A DNA stretch of 64,000 nt, taken from the NCBI GenBank assembly GCA_039516895.1, contig CP154437.1:248001-312000 (forward strand). The letters run 5' to 3'. The notes beneath the pieces are model-generated. The model had not been told where the DNA came from. It saw only the letters and a program-made list of their open reading frames with translations, and ran no database searches. Every line of letters begins with the position of its first letter. Position 1 is the first letter of the stretch. The DNA is from Campylobacter coli. Lineage in GTDB: Bacteria > Campylobacterota > Campylobacteria > Campylobacterales > Campylobacteraceae. This document shows positions 63,885-64,000 of this stretch, piece after piece. The translations under genes were made by a program, and so were the position numbers.

Positions 63885-64000
63885 ATGAAAGAATTGGTTA
63901 TATTGGTTGTAGAAGATGAGGTAAAGATTAGAGAATCACTTGTTAATGTTTTATCTTCTCGTTATAGTAAGGTAATAGGCGCACAAAATGGTGATGAAGG
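63885..64000 (+). CDS. Response regulator, N-terminal part
   Basis: Partial gene cut by the window end: MKELVILVVEDEVKIRESLVNVL, the receiver start with the acidic pair Glu-Asp near residue 10-11. Phosphorylation Asp and output domain lie outside the window. Starts 4 nt after the kinase stop. Confidence 0.85.
   Translation, partial: MKELVILVVEDEVKIRESLVNVLSSRYSKVIGAQNGDE

Overview
The window is chromosomal DNA from an AT-rich thermotolerant Campylobacter of the C. jejuni / C. coli group. This rests on gene content and order: tupA divergent from tupBC, acs-galU-pgi-dps, dapF-coaE/purM, moeA-moaE-moaD, nspC, the selenocysteine fdhA operon with fdhT/fdhU, putAP, selC-purA-motE, carA. I cannot separate the two species by reading alone.

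Layout. 1-2.2 kb: a 5-oxoprolinase operon (pxpA, NRAMP-like transporter, pxpB cut by the window edge). 2.4-3.3 kb: a decayed membrane-protein gene whose paralogues are intact at 31.8 and 35.9 kb. 3.3-5.9 kb: tungstate uptake (tupA divergent from tupBC). 6-10.8 kb: central metabolism and Dps. 11.0-11.9 kb: a WYL-type regulator. 11.9-26.8 kb: a strain-variable, defence-type island, as described next. 26.9-39 kb: DUF4143-type ATPase, Bax-like muramidase, dapF, coaE, purM, a methyltransferase, the two paralogous membrane proteins, a GT9 glycosyltransferase, a DcuC-type carrier, and molybdopterin genes moeA-moaE-moaD. 39.2-40.9 kb: a lipoprotein, a small YqaE/Pmp3 protein behind a G10 tract, and about 1 kb with no intact gene. 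40.9-51 kb: nspC, then a formate dehydrogenase and selenium block (TorD-like chaperone, small Tat protein, fdhA with in-frame UGA, fdhB, fdhC, fdhD, modE-like regulator, yedF, selD with in-frame UGA). 51-58 kb: putA, putP, fdhT/fdhU and tRNA-Sec. 58-64 kb: purA, a FliJ-like coiled coil, motE, DUF507, carA, a TauE/SafE-type membrane protein, a PAS histidine kinase and the start of its response regulator.

The island (11.9-26.8 kb) holds a PD-(D/E)XK nuclease, a hypothetical protein, McrB-McrC, a four-TM protein, a protein fusing a Cas4-like nuclease to a DnaQ-like exonuclease (DUF2779), a WG-repeat protein, a small hypothetical protein, and a minus-strand operon of unknown gene - SIR2 - DUF262 - DUF262/HNH. 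Several members are damaged. SIR2 has a frameshift and a nonsense codon. The gene before it is frameshifted. The DUF2779 gene is shifted by a T8 run directly after its start codon. A truncated duplicate of the operon promoter lies at 21.6-21.9 kb.

The strongest unexplained signal is a shared promoter element in the island. A 19-bp inverted repeat of form ATGGAC-N7-GTCCAT occurs at 13389, 17622, 21737 and 26772. It lies exactly 10 nt from a TATAAT-like -10 box in five promoter directions. This suggests that one regulator controls otherwise unrelated defence genes. Second in interest are the mononucleotide tracts at gene starts: T8 in the DUF2779 gene, and G10 abutting the -10 box ahead of the YqaE-like gene.

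The selenium genes form a working set. selC and selD supply the tRNA and selenophosphate, YedF and FdhT/FdhU are selenium or sulfur handling partners, and the product is the Sec-containing FdhA. MoeA/MoaE/MoaD, FdhD, TupABC and the ModE-like regulator supply and sense the Mo/W cofactor of the same enzyme. I saw no CRISPR repeats, rRNA genes or insertion sequences.
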